In this document: positions 16,857 to 25,526 of the stretch, piece by piece | Layout of the letters: each line of letters opens with the position of its first letter | Position numbering within the stretch: the first letter of the stretch is position 1 | Assembly (NCBI RefSeq): GCF_000019185.1 | Contig: NC_010334.1 | Coordinates: 2,108,001-2,172,000, forward strand | Length of the DNA: 64,000 nt | Source: Shewanella halifaxensis HAW-EB4 | GTDB lineage: Bacteria; Pseudomonadota; Gammaproteobacteria; Enterobacterales; Shewanellaceae | Direction: 5' to 3' | Made by a program: the position numbers and the translations under genes | Notes under the pieces: generated by a model | Told to the model about the DNA's origin: nothing | What the model saw: the letters and a program-made list of their open reading frames with translations, nothing else | The model's database searches: none

Positions 16857-17381
16857 ATGCAAACAGTAAAGATACCGGTTTCAATTGATCCCGTTCGCGC
16901 TGCCAGTAGCCAACTTTCTTATGAAGGCTCGGTGCCTGGTAAGCAGTTAAAGCGATTAAATGAATTATGTGCCGGCGACTGTTCTGATGTGGCAGTGTCG
17001 CTTGAATGTGGCGTAGATATACAGGGGATAGTCTACCTTAACGGGAAGGCTGTGACGGAGCTCACTCTGGATTGTCAACGTTGTATGACACTATTTACCA
17101 CTGAGGTTACGGTCGAGTTTAGTTATGGTCTTTGTAAGACTGAAGCTGAAATCGATGAGCTCCCGGATGCGTATGAGCCTATTGAGTGCAATGAAATTGG
17201 CGAAATTCGTCTGCATCAATTGATCGAAGATGAATTGATAATTGCTATGCCCTTGATTGCCATGCATGAGAATGAAAGTTGTCATTTAGGCAAGCAAGAT
17301 ATAGTAGTAGGCGAGATCGAACCCGCTCAAGAGGAGCGTCCAAATCCGTTTGCAGTGTTAGAAAAACTGAAGAGCAAGTAA
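16857..17381 (+). CDS. yceD: YceD (DUF177) family protein
   Basis: A 174-aa protein encoded just before rpmF, linked in other bacteria to 23S rRNA and ribosome maturation; its biochemical activity is not fixed. The start MQTVKIPVSIDPVRAASSQ matches E. coli YceD, so the ATG is secure. Conserved features are the CQRC metal-site-like pair near residue 76, the EPIECNEIGEIRL stretch near 110, and the C-terminal PNPFAVLEKLK. It opens the run with rpmF 17 bases downstream. Confidence 0.93.
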   Translation: MQTVKIPVSIDPVRAASSQLSYEGSVPGKQLKRLNELCAGDCSDVAVSLECGVDIQGIVYLNGKAVTELTLDCQRCMTLFTTEVTVEFSYGLCKTEAEIDELPDAYEPIECNEIGEIRLHQLIEDELIIAMPLIAMHENESCHLGKQDIVVGEIEPAQEERPNPFAVLEKLKSK

Positions 17382-17398
17382 TCTAGGAGACAGGGCCA

Positions 17399-17569
17399 AT
17401 GGCTGTACAACAGAATAAAAAATCTCGTTCAAAGCGCGGTATGCGTCGTTCACACGATTCTTTGGGCACAGCTCAATTATCTGTGGATGCAACGAGTGGT
17501 GAACTTCACCGTCGTCACAACGTGACTGCGGACGGTTTCTACCGTGGTCAAAAGGTTATCAACAAGTAA
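17399..17569 (+). CDS. rpmF: 50S ribosomal protein L32
   Basis: A 56-codon gene, MAVQQNKKSRSKRGMRRSHD at the N-terminus and YRGQKVINK at the C-terminus, matching L32 throughout. An AGGAGA ribosome site lies about 9 bases before the ATG. L32 sits near the peptidyl-transferase/exit-tunnel region of the large subunit. It lacks the Cys-x2-Cys zinc motif of C+ L32 paralogues, as expected in gammaproteobacteria. It lies between yceD and plsX, the classical ribosome–membrane-lipid operon. Confidence 0.97.
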   Translation: MAVQQNKKSRSKRGMRRSHDSLGTAQLSVDATSGELHRRHNVTADGFYRGQKVINK

Positions 17570-17584
17570 TTTGTTGAGACCCTG

Positions 17585-18613
17585 ATGACAAATCTGACGC
17601 TTGCGTTAGATGCGATGGGGGGCGACTTTGGTCCCCGCATCACAGTGCCTGCAACTTTGCAGGCACTTCGCTTAAACCCCCTTCTAAAAATCGTACTAGT
17701 TGGCGACAAGTCGCAAATAGACGAGCATTTAGTTTCTGCCGAACCGGCAATAAAGAATCGCATCGAAATAAAACATACGACTGAAGTAGTCGCTATGTCA
17801 GATCGTCCTGTTCATGCCCTAAGAAACCGTAAACAAAGCTCAATGCGTTTAGCAATAGAGTTAGTGCGTGACGGTAAGGCGCAAGCGTGTCTGAGCGCTG
17901 GCAATACAGGTGCGTTAATGGCCATGTCTAAAGTGCTTCTTAAGACTTTGCCAGGTATCGATCGTCCTGCACTGGTAACCTGCTTACCCGCAGTAAATAA
18001 TACGCCTGTTTATTTACTCGATTTGGGCGCAAATATCTCTTGCGATTCTGAAACCTTATTTCAATTTGCGGTGATGGGCTCAGTGCTGAGTGAAACGGTT
18101 GATAAAACGGCCTCACCAAAAGTTGCTTTACTCAATGTGGGTATCGAAGAGATTAAAGGTAATGATCAGGTTCAACAGGCTGGTCAGTTACTGCAACAAA
18201 TCCCTCAAATAAACTATACCGGTTTTATTGAGGGCGATGAGATTTACTCTGGTAATGTAGACGTGATCGTTTGTGATGGTTTTGTGGGTAATATCACTCT
18301 GAAAACCTCAGAGGGCATTGCTCGTTTACTGGTTCATCAGCTTAAAAAAGCACTAGGACAAGGTTTTTTTGTCCGACTCCTTGCAAAAATCATCGCTCCA
18401 CGTATACGTTCTTTGTTAAATCAGATGAACCCCGACCACTATAATGGTGCAAGTCTGATAGGATTGCGCGGCATTGTAGTAAAAAGTCATGGGTGCGCAG
18501 ATGAAGCTGCTTTTTTGCAAGCAATTACTTTGGCAGTAACCGAAGCGCAACGTCGACTCCCACAGATGATTGAAGATCGTCTAGAGTCGATTCTTTTAGA
18601 CATTAATAGCTGA
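17585..18613 (+). CDS. plsX: Phosphate acyltransferase PlsX
   Basis: PlsX converts acyl-ACP to acyl-phosphate for PlsY in phosphatidic-acid synthesis and is a peripheral membrane protein. The N-terminal ALDAMGGDFGPRITV is the family signature; LSAGNTGALMA near residue 102 and ICDGFVGNITLKTSEG-like text (VCDGFVGNI, near 230) are also diagnostic. Length 342 aa is usual. It follows rpmF by 15 bases and precedes fabH by 10 in one operon. Confidence 0.97.
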   Translation: MTNLTLALDAMGGDFGPRITVPATLQALRLNPLLKIVLVGDKSQIDEHLVSAEPAIKNRIEIKHTTEVVAMSDRPVHALRNRKQSSMRLAIELVRDGKAQACLSAGNTGALMAMSKVLLKTLPGIDRPALVTCLPAVNNTPVYLLDLGANISCDSETLFQFAVMGSVLSETVDKTASPKVALLNVGIEEIKGNDQVQQAGQLLQQIPQINYTGFIEGDEIYSGNVDVIVCDGFVGNITLKTSEGIARLLVHQLKKALGQGFFVRLLAKIIAPRIRSLLNQMNPDHYNGASLIGLRGIVVKSHGCADEAAFLQAITLAVTEAQRRLPQMIEDRLESILLDINS

Positions 18614-18623
18614 TAAATTCCTT

Positions 18624-19583
18624 ATGCATACAAAAATTCTTGGTACTGGTAGTTATCTACCGGTGCAGGTGCGTAGTAATCTCGATCTAGAAAAGATGGT
18701 TGAGACAACTGATCAATGGATCGTAGAACGTACTGGTATTTCAGAACGTAGAATCGCCGCGGCGGACGAAACTGTTGCCACCATGGGCTATCAAGCTGCG
18801 TTAAAAGCCATTGAAATGGCAGGTATCGAAGCCTCTGAAATCGACATGATCGTGTGCGGTACAACGAGCGCAAGTAATGCGTTTCCTGCCGCAGCATGTG
18901 AAATACAAGCCATGCTAGGCATTCATACTATTCCAGCATTTGATATTGCAGCGGCCTGTTCTGGTTTCGTTTACGCCTTGTCTATTGCCGATCAGTATGT
19001 AAAGTCAGGCGCAGCTAAAAATGTGTTAGTGATAGGTGCAGATGTACTTTCACGACTGTGTGAGCCAGAAGATCGCTCCACAATTATTCTATTTGGTGAT
19101 GGTGCCGGTGCCGCCGTTGTTGGCGCATCAACAGAGCCGGGAATTATCTCTACTCATATTTTCGCCGATGGTCGCCAAGGTGATTTGCTAAAATGTTCTA
19201 TACCGCCACGCAAAGGAGAAACTTCTGAAGCTGTGGGTTATATGACAATGAAAGGCAACGATGTATTTAAAGTTGCTGTGACTCAGTTATCTCATGTCGT
19301 GACAGAAACCCTGCGTCATAACAATATTGATAAATCAGAAATCGACTGGTTAGTTCCGCACCAGGCGAACTTTAGGATCATTAAAGCAACGGCGAAAAAA
19401 CTTGATATGAGTTTAGATAAAGTCGTGTTAACACTGGCTAAGCACGGTAATACGTCTGCAGCTTCAGTGCCTATTGCGTTAGACGAAGCGGTTAGAGATG
19501 GACGTATTCAACGTGGCCAAATGTTGCTACTAGAAGCCTTCGGCGCAGGTTTTGCCTGGGGAAGTGCTTTAGTTCGTTTTTAA
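18624..19583 (+). CDS. fabH: 3-oxoacyl-ACP synthase III (FabH)
   Basis: Starts fatty-acid synthesis by condensing acetyl-CoA with malonyl-ACP. The catalytic triad is visible: Cys in DIAAACSGFVYAL (about 114), His in VPHQANFRI (about 246) and Asn in KHGNTSAAS (about 276). 319 aa is normal. The ATG lies 10 bases after the plsX stop; a minus-strand frame over its 5' end is a shadow. Confidence 0.97.
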   Translation: MHTKILGTGSYLPVQVRSNLDLEKMVETTDQWIVERTGISERRIAAADETVATMGYQAALKAIEMAGIEASEIDMIVCGTTSASNAFPAAACEIQAMLGIHTIPAFDIAAACSGFVYALSIADQYVKSGAAKNVLVIGADVLSRLCEPEDRSTIILFGDGAGAAVVGASTEPGIISTHIFADGRQGDLLKCSIPPRKGETSEAVGYMTMKGNDVFKVAVTQLSHVVTETLRHNNIDKSEIDWLVPHQANFRIIKATAKKLDMSLDKVVLTLAKHGNTSAASVPIALDEAVRDGRIQRGQMLLLEAFGAGFAWGSALVRF

Positions 19584-19669
19584 TCGTCTTAGATAAAGTC
19601 ATAGATATAGTCTTTGATAAAGTCTTATTGATAACAGTCAAAAGATGTTGATTTAAAAGGGTGAAAAAT

Positions 19670-20596
19670 ATGGAAAATACTGCTTTTGTATTCCCTGGAC
19701 AAGGTTCTCAAGCATTGGGTATGTTAGCTGAGCTAGCACAAAACAATGCTATCATTACAGAAACCTTTGCCCAAGCAAGCAGCACGCTTGGATATGATTT
19801 ATGGGAGCTTGTACAACAAGGTCCTGTTGAAACATTAAATGAAACGGATAAAACTCAGCCTGCTTTATTAGCGGCGAGTGTGGCTGTTTATCGTGCTTAC
19901 TTAGCATCTGGCAAGGCTATGCCTTCAGTGATGGCAGGCCATAGTTTAGGCGAGTACTCCGCACTCGTATGTGCTGGAGTGATTGATTTTGAAGCGGCAA
20001 TTAAATTAGTTGAGCTTCGTGGTCAGCTAATGCAGCAAGCGGTACCTGCGGGTACTGGTGCCATGTTTGCGATTATTGGCTTAGATAACGACGCCATTGC
20101 TAAAGCATGTGAAGAGGCATCTGAAGGCGATGTGGTGAGCCCTGTTAACTATAACAGTCCAGGCCAAGTGGTTATCGCAGGTGAAAAAGCGGCTGTTGAG
20201 CGCGCTGCTGCACTGTGCAAAGCCAATGGCGCAAAGATGGCCGTTGCATTGCCAGTAAGTGTGCCATCTCACTGCCAGTTAATGAAGCCTGCTGCCGATA
20301 AACTCGCAGTTGCACTAGAATCAATTGAGTTCAGCGAACCTTCAGTAAAAGTGATTAATAATGTTGATGTTGCGAGTCCAACTTCAGCGGCAGAAATTAA
20401 AGATGCATTAGTTCGTCAACTCTACTGTCCTGTGCGTTGGTCAGAAACTGTTGAGCTAATGGCTTCTGAAGGTGTGACTAATTTGTTTGAAATGGGACCT
20501 GGTAAAGTATTAACAGGCCTGACAAAACGTATTAATCGCTCGCTTTCAGCACAAGCTGTAAACGATGTAGCATCATTAACGGCGTTGACCGAATAA
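19670..20596 (+). CDS. fabD: Malonyl-CoA:ACP transacylase
   Basis: Loads malonate onto ACP. The active Ser is in GHSLGEYSALV (about residue 92), with the conserved Arg of LVELRGQLMQ and the His of VPSHCQLMKPAA. The frame could begin at a GTG at 19661, but the ATG at 19670 begins at the canonical ENTAFVFPGQGSQ and has an AAGGGTG site upstream. Length 308 aa. It follows fabH by 86 bases and precedes fabG by 9. Confidence 0.97.
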   Translation: MENTAFVFPGQGSQALGMLAELAQNNAIITETFAQASSTLGYDLWELVQQGPVETLNETDKTQPALLAASVAVYRAYLASGKAMPSVMAGHSLGEYSALVCAGVIDFEAAIKLVELRGQLMQQAVPAGTGAMFAIIGLDNDAIAKACEEASEGDVVSPVNYNSPGQVVIAGEKAAVERAAALCKANGAKMAVALPVSVPSHCQLMKPAADKLAVALESIEFSEPSVKVINNVDVASPTSAAEIKDALVRQLYCPVRWSETVELMASEGVTNLFEMGPGKVLTGLTKRINRSLSAQAVNDVASLTALTE

Positions 20597-20605
20597 GGAA
20601 ATCTG

Positions 20606-21352
20606 ATGAGTATAAGTTTTGACCTGACTGGTAAAGTTGCTTTAGTTACTGGCGCTAGTCGTGGAATTGGGCGTGCGGTCGCAGAAACTCTCGTTTCAGC
20701 GGGCGCGGTTGTTATCGGTACCGCAACCAGTGAGCGCGGCGCAGAAGCAATTCAAGCCTATTTAGGTGATAAAGGCCACGGCCTTGTTTTAAACGTGACA
20801 GATGCTGATTCAGTAAAGGCCTTGTTTGAAACGATCAAAGCAACTGCTGGTGATGTTGATATTTTAGTCAACAACGCTGGGATCACGCGTGACAATTTGT
20901 TAATGCGAATGAAAGATGATGAATGGCAAGATATCATTGATACTAACCTGACATCTATATTCCGCACATCAAAAGCGGTGATGAGACCAATGATGAAAAA
21001 GCGTCATGGACGCATTATCAATATTGGCTCGGTGGTAGGCACCATGGGCAATGCAGGACAGACTAACTATTCTGCAGCTAAAGCTGGTTTGATTGGATTT
21101 ACAAAATCTCTTGCAAGAGAGGTTGCATCTCGCCAAATTACAGTTAATGCTATTGCTCCTGGATTTATCCAGACAGATATGACGGATGAGCTGACGGAAG
21201 ACCAGCAACAAGCTATTATGTCTCAGGTGCCAATGGAGAGACTTGGTCAGGCGCAGGAAATTGCTCACGCAGTCCTCTTTTTAGCGTCAGACTCTGCTGC
21301 TTACATCACGGGAGAAACTCTTCACGTGAATGGTGGCATGTACATGGTTTAA
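20606..21352 (+). CDS. fabG: 3-oxoacyl-ACP reductase
   Basis: The NADPH-dependent reductase of the elongation cycle, a short-chain dehydrogenase. Motifs: TGASRGIG cofactor loop near residue 13, NNAGIT near 87, catalytic Ser in NIGSVVG, and Tyr-x3-Lys in NYSAAKAG near 151. 248 aa is usual. It is the last gene of the fabH–fabD–fabG run; acpP has its own promoter region downstream. Confidence 0.97.
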   Translation: MSISFDLTGKVALVTGASRGIGRAVAETLVSAGAVVIGTATSERGAEAIQAYLGDKGHGLVLNVTDADSVKALFETIKATAGDVDILVNNAGITRDNLLMRMKDDEWQDIIDTNLTSIFRTSKAVMRPMMKKRHGRIINIGSVVGTMGNAGQTNYSAAKAGLIGFTKSLAREVASRQITVNAIAPGFIQTDMTDELTEDQQQAIMSQVPMERLGQAQEIAHAVLFLASDSAAYITGETLHVNGGMYMV

Positions 21353-21433
21353 CGAGTGACAGACTGCTATCACCTTGTGGGGTGATCTGCATCAACTGCG
21401 GGCTTGATTGTGGTTAGACCACGAAATTTGAGC

Positions 21434-21461
21434 TTGCAATGTCTGTCAAATTCAATAAACT
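21434..21461 (+). promoter_or_regulatory. Candidate acpP promoter
   Basis: TTGCAA and TAAACT hexamers with a 16-bp spacer, about 48 bases before the acpP ATG. A hairpin (ATCACC…GGTGAT, near 21370) lies upstream after fabG. ACP is made in great excess, so a dedicated promoter is expected. Confidence 0.5.
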
Positions 21462-21508
21462 ACTCGCAATCTTGCGCAAGTGCGTAATTTGAATAGGAAA
21501 GAAAACTA

Positions 21509-21742
21509 ATGAGCAACATCGAAGAACGTGTAAAGAAAATCATCATCGAGCAACTAGGTGTTAAAGAAGAAGACGTTAAATCAGCAGCATCTTTCGTTGA
21601 CGATTTGGGTGCAGATTCTCTAGACACTGTTGAGTTGGTTATGGCTCTAGAAGAAGAGTTTGACACCGAGATCCCTGATGAAGAAGCTGAGAAGATCACT
21701 ACTGTTCAAGCAGCGATCGATTACGTTTCTAAGAATCAGTAA
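21509..21742 (+). CDS. acpP: Acyl carrier protein
   Basis: A 77-aa acidic protein carrying the 4'-phosphopantetheine attachment Ser in GADSLDTVELVMALE (about Ser 37–38). Helix II residues of the DSLxxVELVMALEEEF type interact with the Fab enzymes encoded around it. An AGGAAAG ribosome site is upstream, and a strong terminator lies just downstream, consistent with a highly expressed monocistronic gene. Confidence 0.98.
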   Translation: MSNIEERVKKIIIEQLGVKEEDVKSAASFVDDLGADSLDTVELVMALEEEFDTEIPDEEAEKITTVQAAIDYVSKNQ

Positions 21743-21755
21743 TCTAGAATTCTTG

Positions 21756-21786
21756 AAAACAGGCGGCATTATTGCCGCCTGTTTTT
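21756..21786 (+). terminator. acpP terminator
   Basis: AAAACAGGCGGC–attatt–GCCGCCTGTTTTT: 12-bp GC-rich stem and T run, 14 bases after the acpP stop. Confidence 0.9.
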
Positions 21787-21984
21787 GTTTGTAAAAGCCG
21801 CTGGTTGATTTTACGTTTTATCTTCGCATTTCCAATATTTACTCACCTCGGTAAGTATTACTCCAACCAGAACTGGCAGATACCCATTGAATACACACAT
21901 CACATTGATTGGGTATAGGTATTGGTAGTTCCATTTCTTTGAAGCTATCATCATTATTTATTTTTAAAGTAAAAAGGTGACCGC

Positions 21985-23223
21985 GTGTCTAAACGTCGAG
22001 TAGTCATAACGGGCTTAGGCTTAGTCAGCCCTGTGGGAAATACAGTAGATTCTTCTTGGAAAGCTTTGGTTTCAGGTAAGAGTGGTATCGCGCCAATAAC
22101 TAAATTTGATGCTAGCGAGTTTACGACTCGTTTTAGCGGTTCTGTTAAAGACTTTGATGTCGAGCAGTACATGTCGCGTAAAGACGCGCGTAAGATGGAC
22201 TTGTTTATTCAATATGGCATGGCTGCAGGAATTCAAGCCGTGGAAGACTCAGGTCTTGAGATGGATAAGCTTGACCCTGCACGTGTTGGTACGGCTATTG
22301 GTGCTGGTATGGGTGGCTTGCCGTTAATTGAGCAGAACCATTCAGCGCTTTTAAAAGGGGGGCCACGTAAGGTTTCTCCTTTCTTTGTGCCGAGCACCAT
22401 TATTAACATGATATCTGGCCACCTTTCTATCAAATACGGTATGACAGGCCCAAATTTTGCTGTGACAACGGCTTGTACTACTGGCGTGCATAATATTGGT
22501 TTCGCGGCGCGCACGATTGCCTACGGTGATGCCGACGTGATGGTTGCCGGTGGTGCAGAAGATGCGACTTGCCCATTAGCCGTGGCAGGCTTTGGCTCTG
22601 CAAAGGCGCTTTCAACACGTAATGACGACCCACAAGCCGCCAGTCGCCCTTGGGATAAAGATCGCGATGGTTTTGTTATCGGTGATGGCGCAGGTGTGAT
22701 GGTCGTAGAAGAGTACGAACATGCTAAGGCGCGTGGAGCGACAATTTATGCTGAGCTTGTCGGTTTCGGCATGAGTGGCGATGCATTCCATATGACTTCA
22801 CCACCAAGTGATGGTGCTGGCGCGGCTGCGGCAATGGTTAATGCTATCAATGATGCCAAAGTTGCAAATGAGTCGATTGGCTATATTAACGCACATGGCA
22901 CCTCAACACCGGCAGGCGATAAAGCTGAAGCCGCTGCGGTTAAGTCGGTGTTTGGTGATCACGCTTATGATCTATTGGTTAGCTCGACAAAATCTATGAC
23001 TGGGCACTTACTCGGCGCCGCAGGTTCTGTTGAAGCTATTATTACTATTTTAGCGTTAAGAGATCAGGTTGTTCCACCAACGCTTAACTTAGATAATCCT
23101 GATGAAGGTTGTGACTTGGACTTTGTTGCTCACACTGCGCGAGATTATAAGTTCGAATATGGACTATGTAACTCATTTGGTTTTGGTGGCACCAACGGCT
23201 CACTACTTTTCAAAAAAGTGTAG
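21985..23223 (+). CDS. fabF: 3-oxoacyl-ACP synthase II (FabF)
   Basis: Elongating ketosynthase, important for palmitoleate-to-vaccenate elongation. Catalytic Cys in TTACTTGVHNIG (about 164), His in NAHGTSTPAGD (about 304) and His in KSMTGHLLGAAG (about 341). Usual length, 412 aa. The start is a GTG with an AAGGTGA site upstream. It is followed by a terminator, not by pabC–mltG–tmk as in E. coli, so the cluster ends here. Confidence 0.97.
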   Translation: MSKRRVVITGLGLVSPVGNTVDSSWKALVSGKSGIAPITKFDASEFTTRFSGSVKDFDVEQYMSRKDARKMDLFIQYGMAAGIQAVEDSGLEMDKLDPARVGTAIGAGMGGLPLIEQNHSALLKGGPRKVSPFFVPSTIINMISGHLSIKYGMTGPNFAVTTACTTGVHNIGFAARTIAYGDADVMVAGGAEDATCPLAVAGFGSAKALSTRNDDPQAASRPWDKDRDGFVIGDGAGVMVVEEYEHAKARGATIYAELVGFGMSGDAFHMTSPPSDGAGAAAAMVNAINDAKVANESIGYINAHGTSTPAGDKAEAAAVKSVFGDHAYDLLVSSTKSMTGHLLGAAGSVEAIITILALRDQVVPPTLNLDNPDEGCDLDFVAHTARDYKFEYGLCNSFGFGGTNGSLLFKKV

Positions 23224-23238
23224 TCTGTTTAGGTAATC

Positions 23239-23267
23239 AAAAAAAGCGCCTCAGGGCGCTTTTTTTA
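23239..23267 (+). terminator. fabF terminator
   Basis: AAAAAGCGCC–tca–GGGCGCTTTTTTT, directly after the fabF stop. Confidence 0.88.
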
Positions 23268-23504
23268 TATCTAGAAGGTTCCCAATCTCGGCTACCCAAC
23301 ATAAGCAAGAAACACGACTCTTTTGATTTTATATTTGAGTTGATTCACAAAATGTAGAGCAAATATTAAAAGAATATGTCGACAAGATTAACCTTGGTTA
23401 ATGTGAGAATAAGCCGCTAGAATTCAGATCTCAATAGGCAGATACTGCTGAACTCAGCTCACGCAGATGAGCTCAACGCAGATCATACCTAAGGGACACG
23501 AAAA

Positions 23505-23873
23505 GTGCTTAATCCAATTGTTATTCCTATCATGCCAATTCTAGGCATTATCACTGCCAATATTAATGAGCTTATTCGAGGCGAGTCACTCGCACGTTTT
23601 CCTCAGCTAGAGTTGGGGGTTAAGACATTTAACTTAGCGGTAGCGGCTTTTACTCTAGTGTGGTTTGCCTTGTTAATTACAGCGATTGATGTGAGTAACG
23701 CTGTCAGTGTATTTGCAGGCATTGAAGTGATGGCATTGTTCCTTGCTGGTATTGGCGCTTACACCTTATTTAATGGTGGTAAGTACTTTGGACAAACTTC
23801 ACAACTATGGCTTTATCGCTTAGCATTGCCAACGGTGCTAGTGGGTTGCTTTTTCGTCGGTCAGTTTGGTTAA
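23505..23873 (+). CDS. Small multi-pass membrane protein (122 aa)
   Basis: Four likely membrane segments: residues about 4–20, 43–60 (LAVAAFTLVWFALLITAI), 66–88 (SVFAGIEVMALFLAGIGAYTL) and 103–120 (LYRLALPTVLVGCFF). The start is a GTG with AAGGGAC about 9 bases upstream. No family recognised. About 280 bases separate it from fabF and a short gap from the thioesterase gene, so cotranscription with the latter is possible. Confidence 0.65.
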   Translation: MLNPIVIPIMPILGIITANINELIRGESLARFPQLELGVKTFNLAVAAFTLVWFALLITAIDVSNAVSVFAGIEVMALFLAGIGAYTLFNGGKYFGQTSQLWLYRLALPTVLVGCFFVGQFG

Positions 23874-23938
23874 AGAGTGCTGCTAGGCAAAATTTGACGT
23901 AAAATACTCAATAGATAGCAAAATTATTGAGACCAGAT

Positions 23939-24430
23939 ATGGCAGGCACAGAAAGACAATTAACACTGAGGTTCTTAGCAGAGCCGGCAGATGTGAACTT
24001 TGGCGGTAAAGTACACGGCGGCGCCGTAATGAAGTGGATTGACCTCGCTGGTTATGGCTGCGCTGCGGGCTGGAGTGGTAAGTATTGTATTACTGCTTAT
24101 GCTGGCGGTATTCGATTTGTTAAGCCTATTCATGTGGGCAATATCGTCGAAGTCAGTGCGAAGATCATTTATACGGGTAGAACTTCTATGCACCTTGCCA
24201 TTGACGTAAGAGCTGGCGATCCTAAGGTAGCTGAAAGAGCGCTCACAACGCACTGTGTGCTAGTCATGGTCGCGGTTGATGATGAAGGCCAACCTACGGA
24301 AGTGCCTGATTGGAAGCCTACGTCAGCTACGGATATCGAATTACGAGAGTCTGCCATTAGATTGATGGAGATGCGTAAGAAGATTGGCGTAGAGATGCAG
24401 GCCCATCTAGATCTGCAGCCACAGGTTTAG
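23939..24430 (+). CDS. Hot-dog acyl-CoA thioesterase
   Basis: A 163-aa member of the acyl-CoA hydrolase (YciA/BFIT-like) hot-dog family. Family signs are FLAEPADVNFGGKVHGGAVMKWID near the start, with Asn and Asp at the active-site helix, and TGRTSMHLAIDV in the later strand. The frame opens at a TTG (23927), but the ATG at 23939 begins at MAGTERQL, a normal N-terminus. It would release fatty acids from CoA in the cytoplasm; its proximity to the fab cluster may be incidental. Confidence 0.85.
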   Translation: MAGTERQLTLRFLAEPADVNFGGKVHGGAVMKWIDLAGYGCAAGWSGKYCITAYAGGIRFVKPIHVGNIVEVSAKIIYTGRTSMHLAIDVRAGDPKVAERALTTHCVLVMVAVDDEGQPTEVPDWKPTSATDIELRESAIRLMEMRKKIGVEMQAHLDLQPQV

Positions 24431-24461
24431 TGATTCAGCTCTGTTAAAGTTTTTGTTCATT

Positions 24462-24488
24462 AAAGCTAGCCCTCGGGCTAGCTTTTTT
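24462..24488 (+). terminator. Thioesterase gene terminator
   Basis: AAAGCTAGCCC–tc–GGGCTAGCTTTTTT, 11-bp stem and T run. Confidence 0.85.
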
Positions 24489-24567
24489 ATTGCCTCAATA
24501 AAGTTGTTTTCTATCACTTCTAGCCTTTAGAATGGGGCAAAAAATATTCCCTACAATAGGAGATAAA

Positions 24568-25443
24568 ATGGCTAAGGTTGCGTTTATAGGTTTAGGTGTG
24601 ATGGGTTATCCCATGGCTGGTCATTTAGTTAAGCATGGTCATCAGGTTACGGTTTATAACCGTACTGAAGCAAAAGCTAAGGCTTGGACTAAAGAGTTTT
24701 GCGGTGAGTATCAGCTTACCCCTAGAGAGGCCGCAGTCGGCCAAGATATGGTTTTCATCTGTGTCGGTAATGATGATGATCTGCGCCAAGTGACTCTGGG
24801 TGATAACGGTGTATTGGCGGGAATGAGTACAGGGAGTATTTTGGTTGACCATACCACCGCATCTGCCGATGTGGCTCGAGAGATCGCAGCTATTGCTAAG
24901 CCATTAGATATAGGCTTTATCGATGCTCCGGTATCGGGCGGACAAGCTGGCGCCGAAAACGGCGTACTGACTGTGATGGCGGGAGGCGAGCAAGCAACGT
25001 TTGAGCGGGCTAAGCCTGTTATTGACTCTTATGCGCGATGCGTGGAGCTGCTAGGCGAGGTTGGTGCGGGACAGCTTACTAAGATGGTTAATCAAATTTG
25101 TATTGCTGGTGTGGTTCAGGGGCTTGCTGAGGGCCTTCATTTTGCTCGAAGTGCCGGGTTAGACGGTGAAAAAGTTGTAGAAGTGATCAGTAAAGGCGCG
25201 GCGCAATCTTGGCAGATGGAAAACCGTTATCAAACCATGTGGAAAGGCGAATACGATTTTGGCTTTGCCGTAGATTGGATGCGTAAAGACTTAGGCATCG
25301 CGCTTGAAGAAGCTCGTCGCAATGGCTCACATCTGCCTTTAACGGCACTGGTCGATCAGTTTTACTCAGAAGTGCAGTCCATCGGTGGTAAGCGTTGGGA
25401 TACGTCTAGCTTACTAGCCAAGCTTGAGAAGAATCGAGGTTAA
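24568..25443 (+). CDS. NAD(P)-dependent beta-hydroxyacid dehydrogenase
   Basis: A member of the 3-hydroxyisobutyrate / tartronate-semialdehyde reductase family. Rossmann motif GLGVMGYPMAGHLVKHG at residues 8–24, substrate loop DAPVSGGQAGAENGVL near 121, and catalytic Lys in TKMVNQICIAG near 171. The start is the ATG at 24568 with AGGAGATAAA upstream; the longer frame from 24532 lacks support. 291 aa is typical. The exact substrate (3-hydroxyisobutyrate, tartronate semialdehyde, succinic semialdehyde) cannot be read, and there is no pathway neighbour. Confidence 0.88.
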   Translation: MAKVAFIGLGVMGYPMAGHLVKHGHQVTVYNRTEAKAKAWTKEFCGEYQLTPREAAVGQDMVFICVGNDDDLRQVTLGDNGVLAGMSTGSILVDHTTASADVAREIAAIAKPLDIGFIDAPVSGGQAGAENGVLTVMAGGEQATFERAKPVIDSYARCVELLGEVGAGQLTKMVNQICIAGVVQGLAEGLHFARSAGLDGEKVVEVISKGAAQSWQMENRYQTMWKGEYDFGFAVDWMRKDLGIALEEARRNGSHLPLTALVDQFYSEVQSIGGKRWDTSSLLAKLEKNRG

Positions 25444-25466
25444 GATTCTAGTTTAAAGTAACCAAT

Positions 25467-25495
25467 AAAAAAGGACCATTTATATGGTCCTTTTT
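25467..25495. terminator. Bidirectional terminator
   Basis: AAAAAAGGACCAT–ttat–ATGGTCCTTTTT between the convergent dehydrogenase and cdd genes. Confidence 0.88.
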
Positions 25496-25526
25496 AGTCA
25501 CACAAGCCTAGCCGTCCTGAGGTCAG

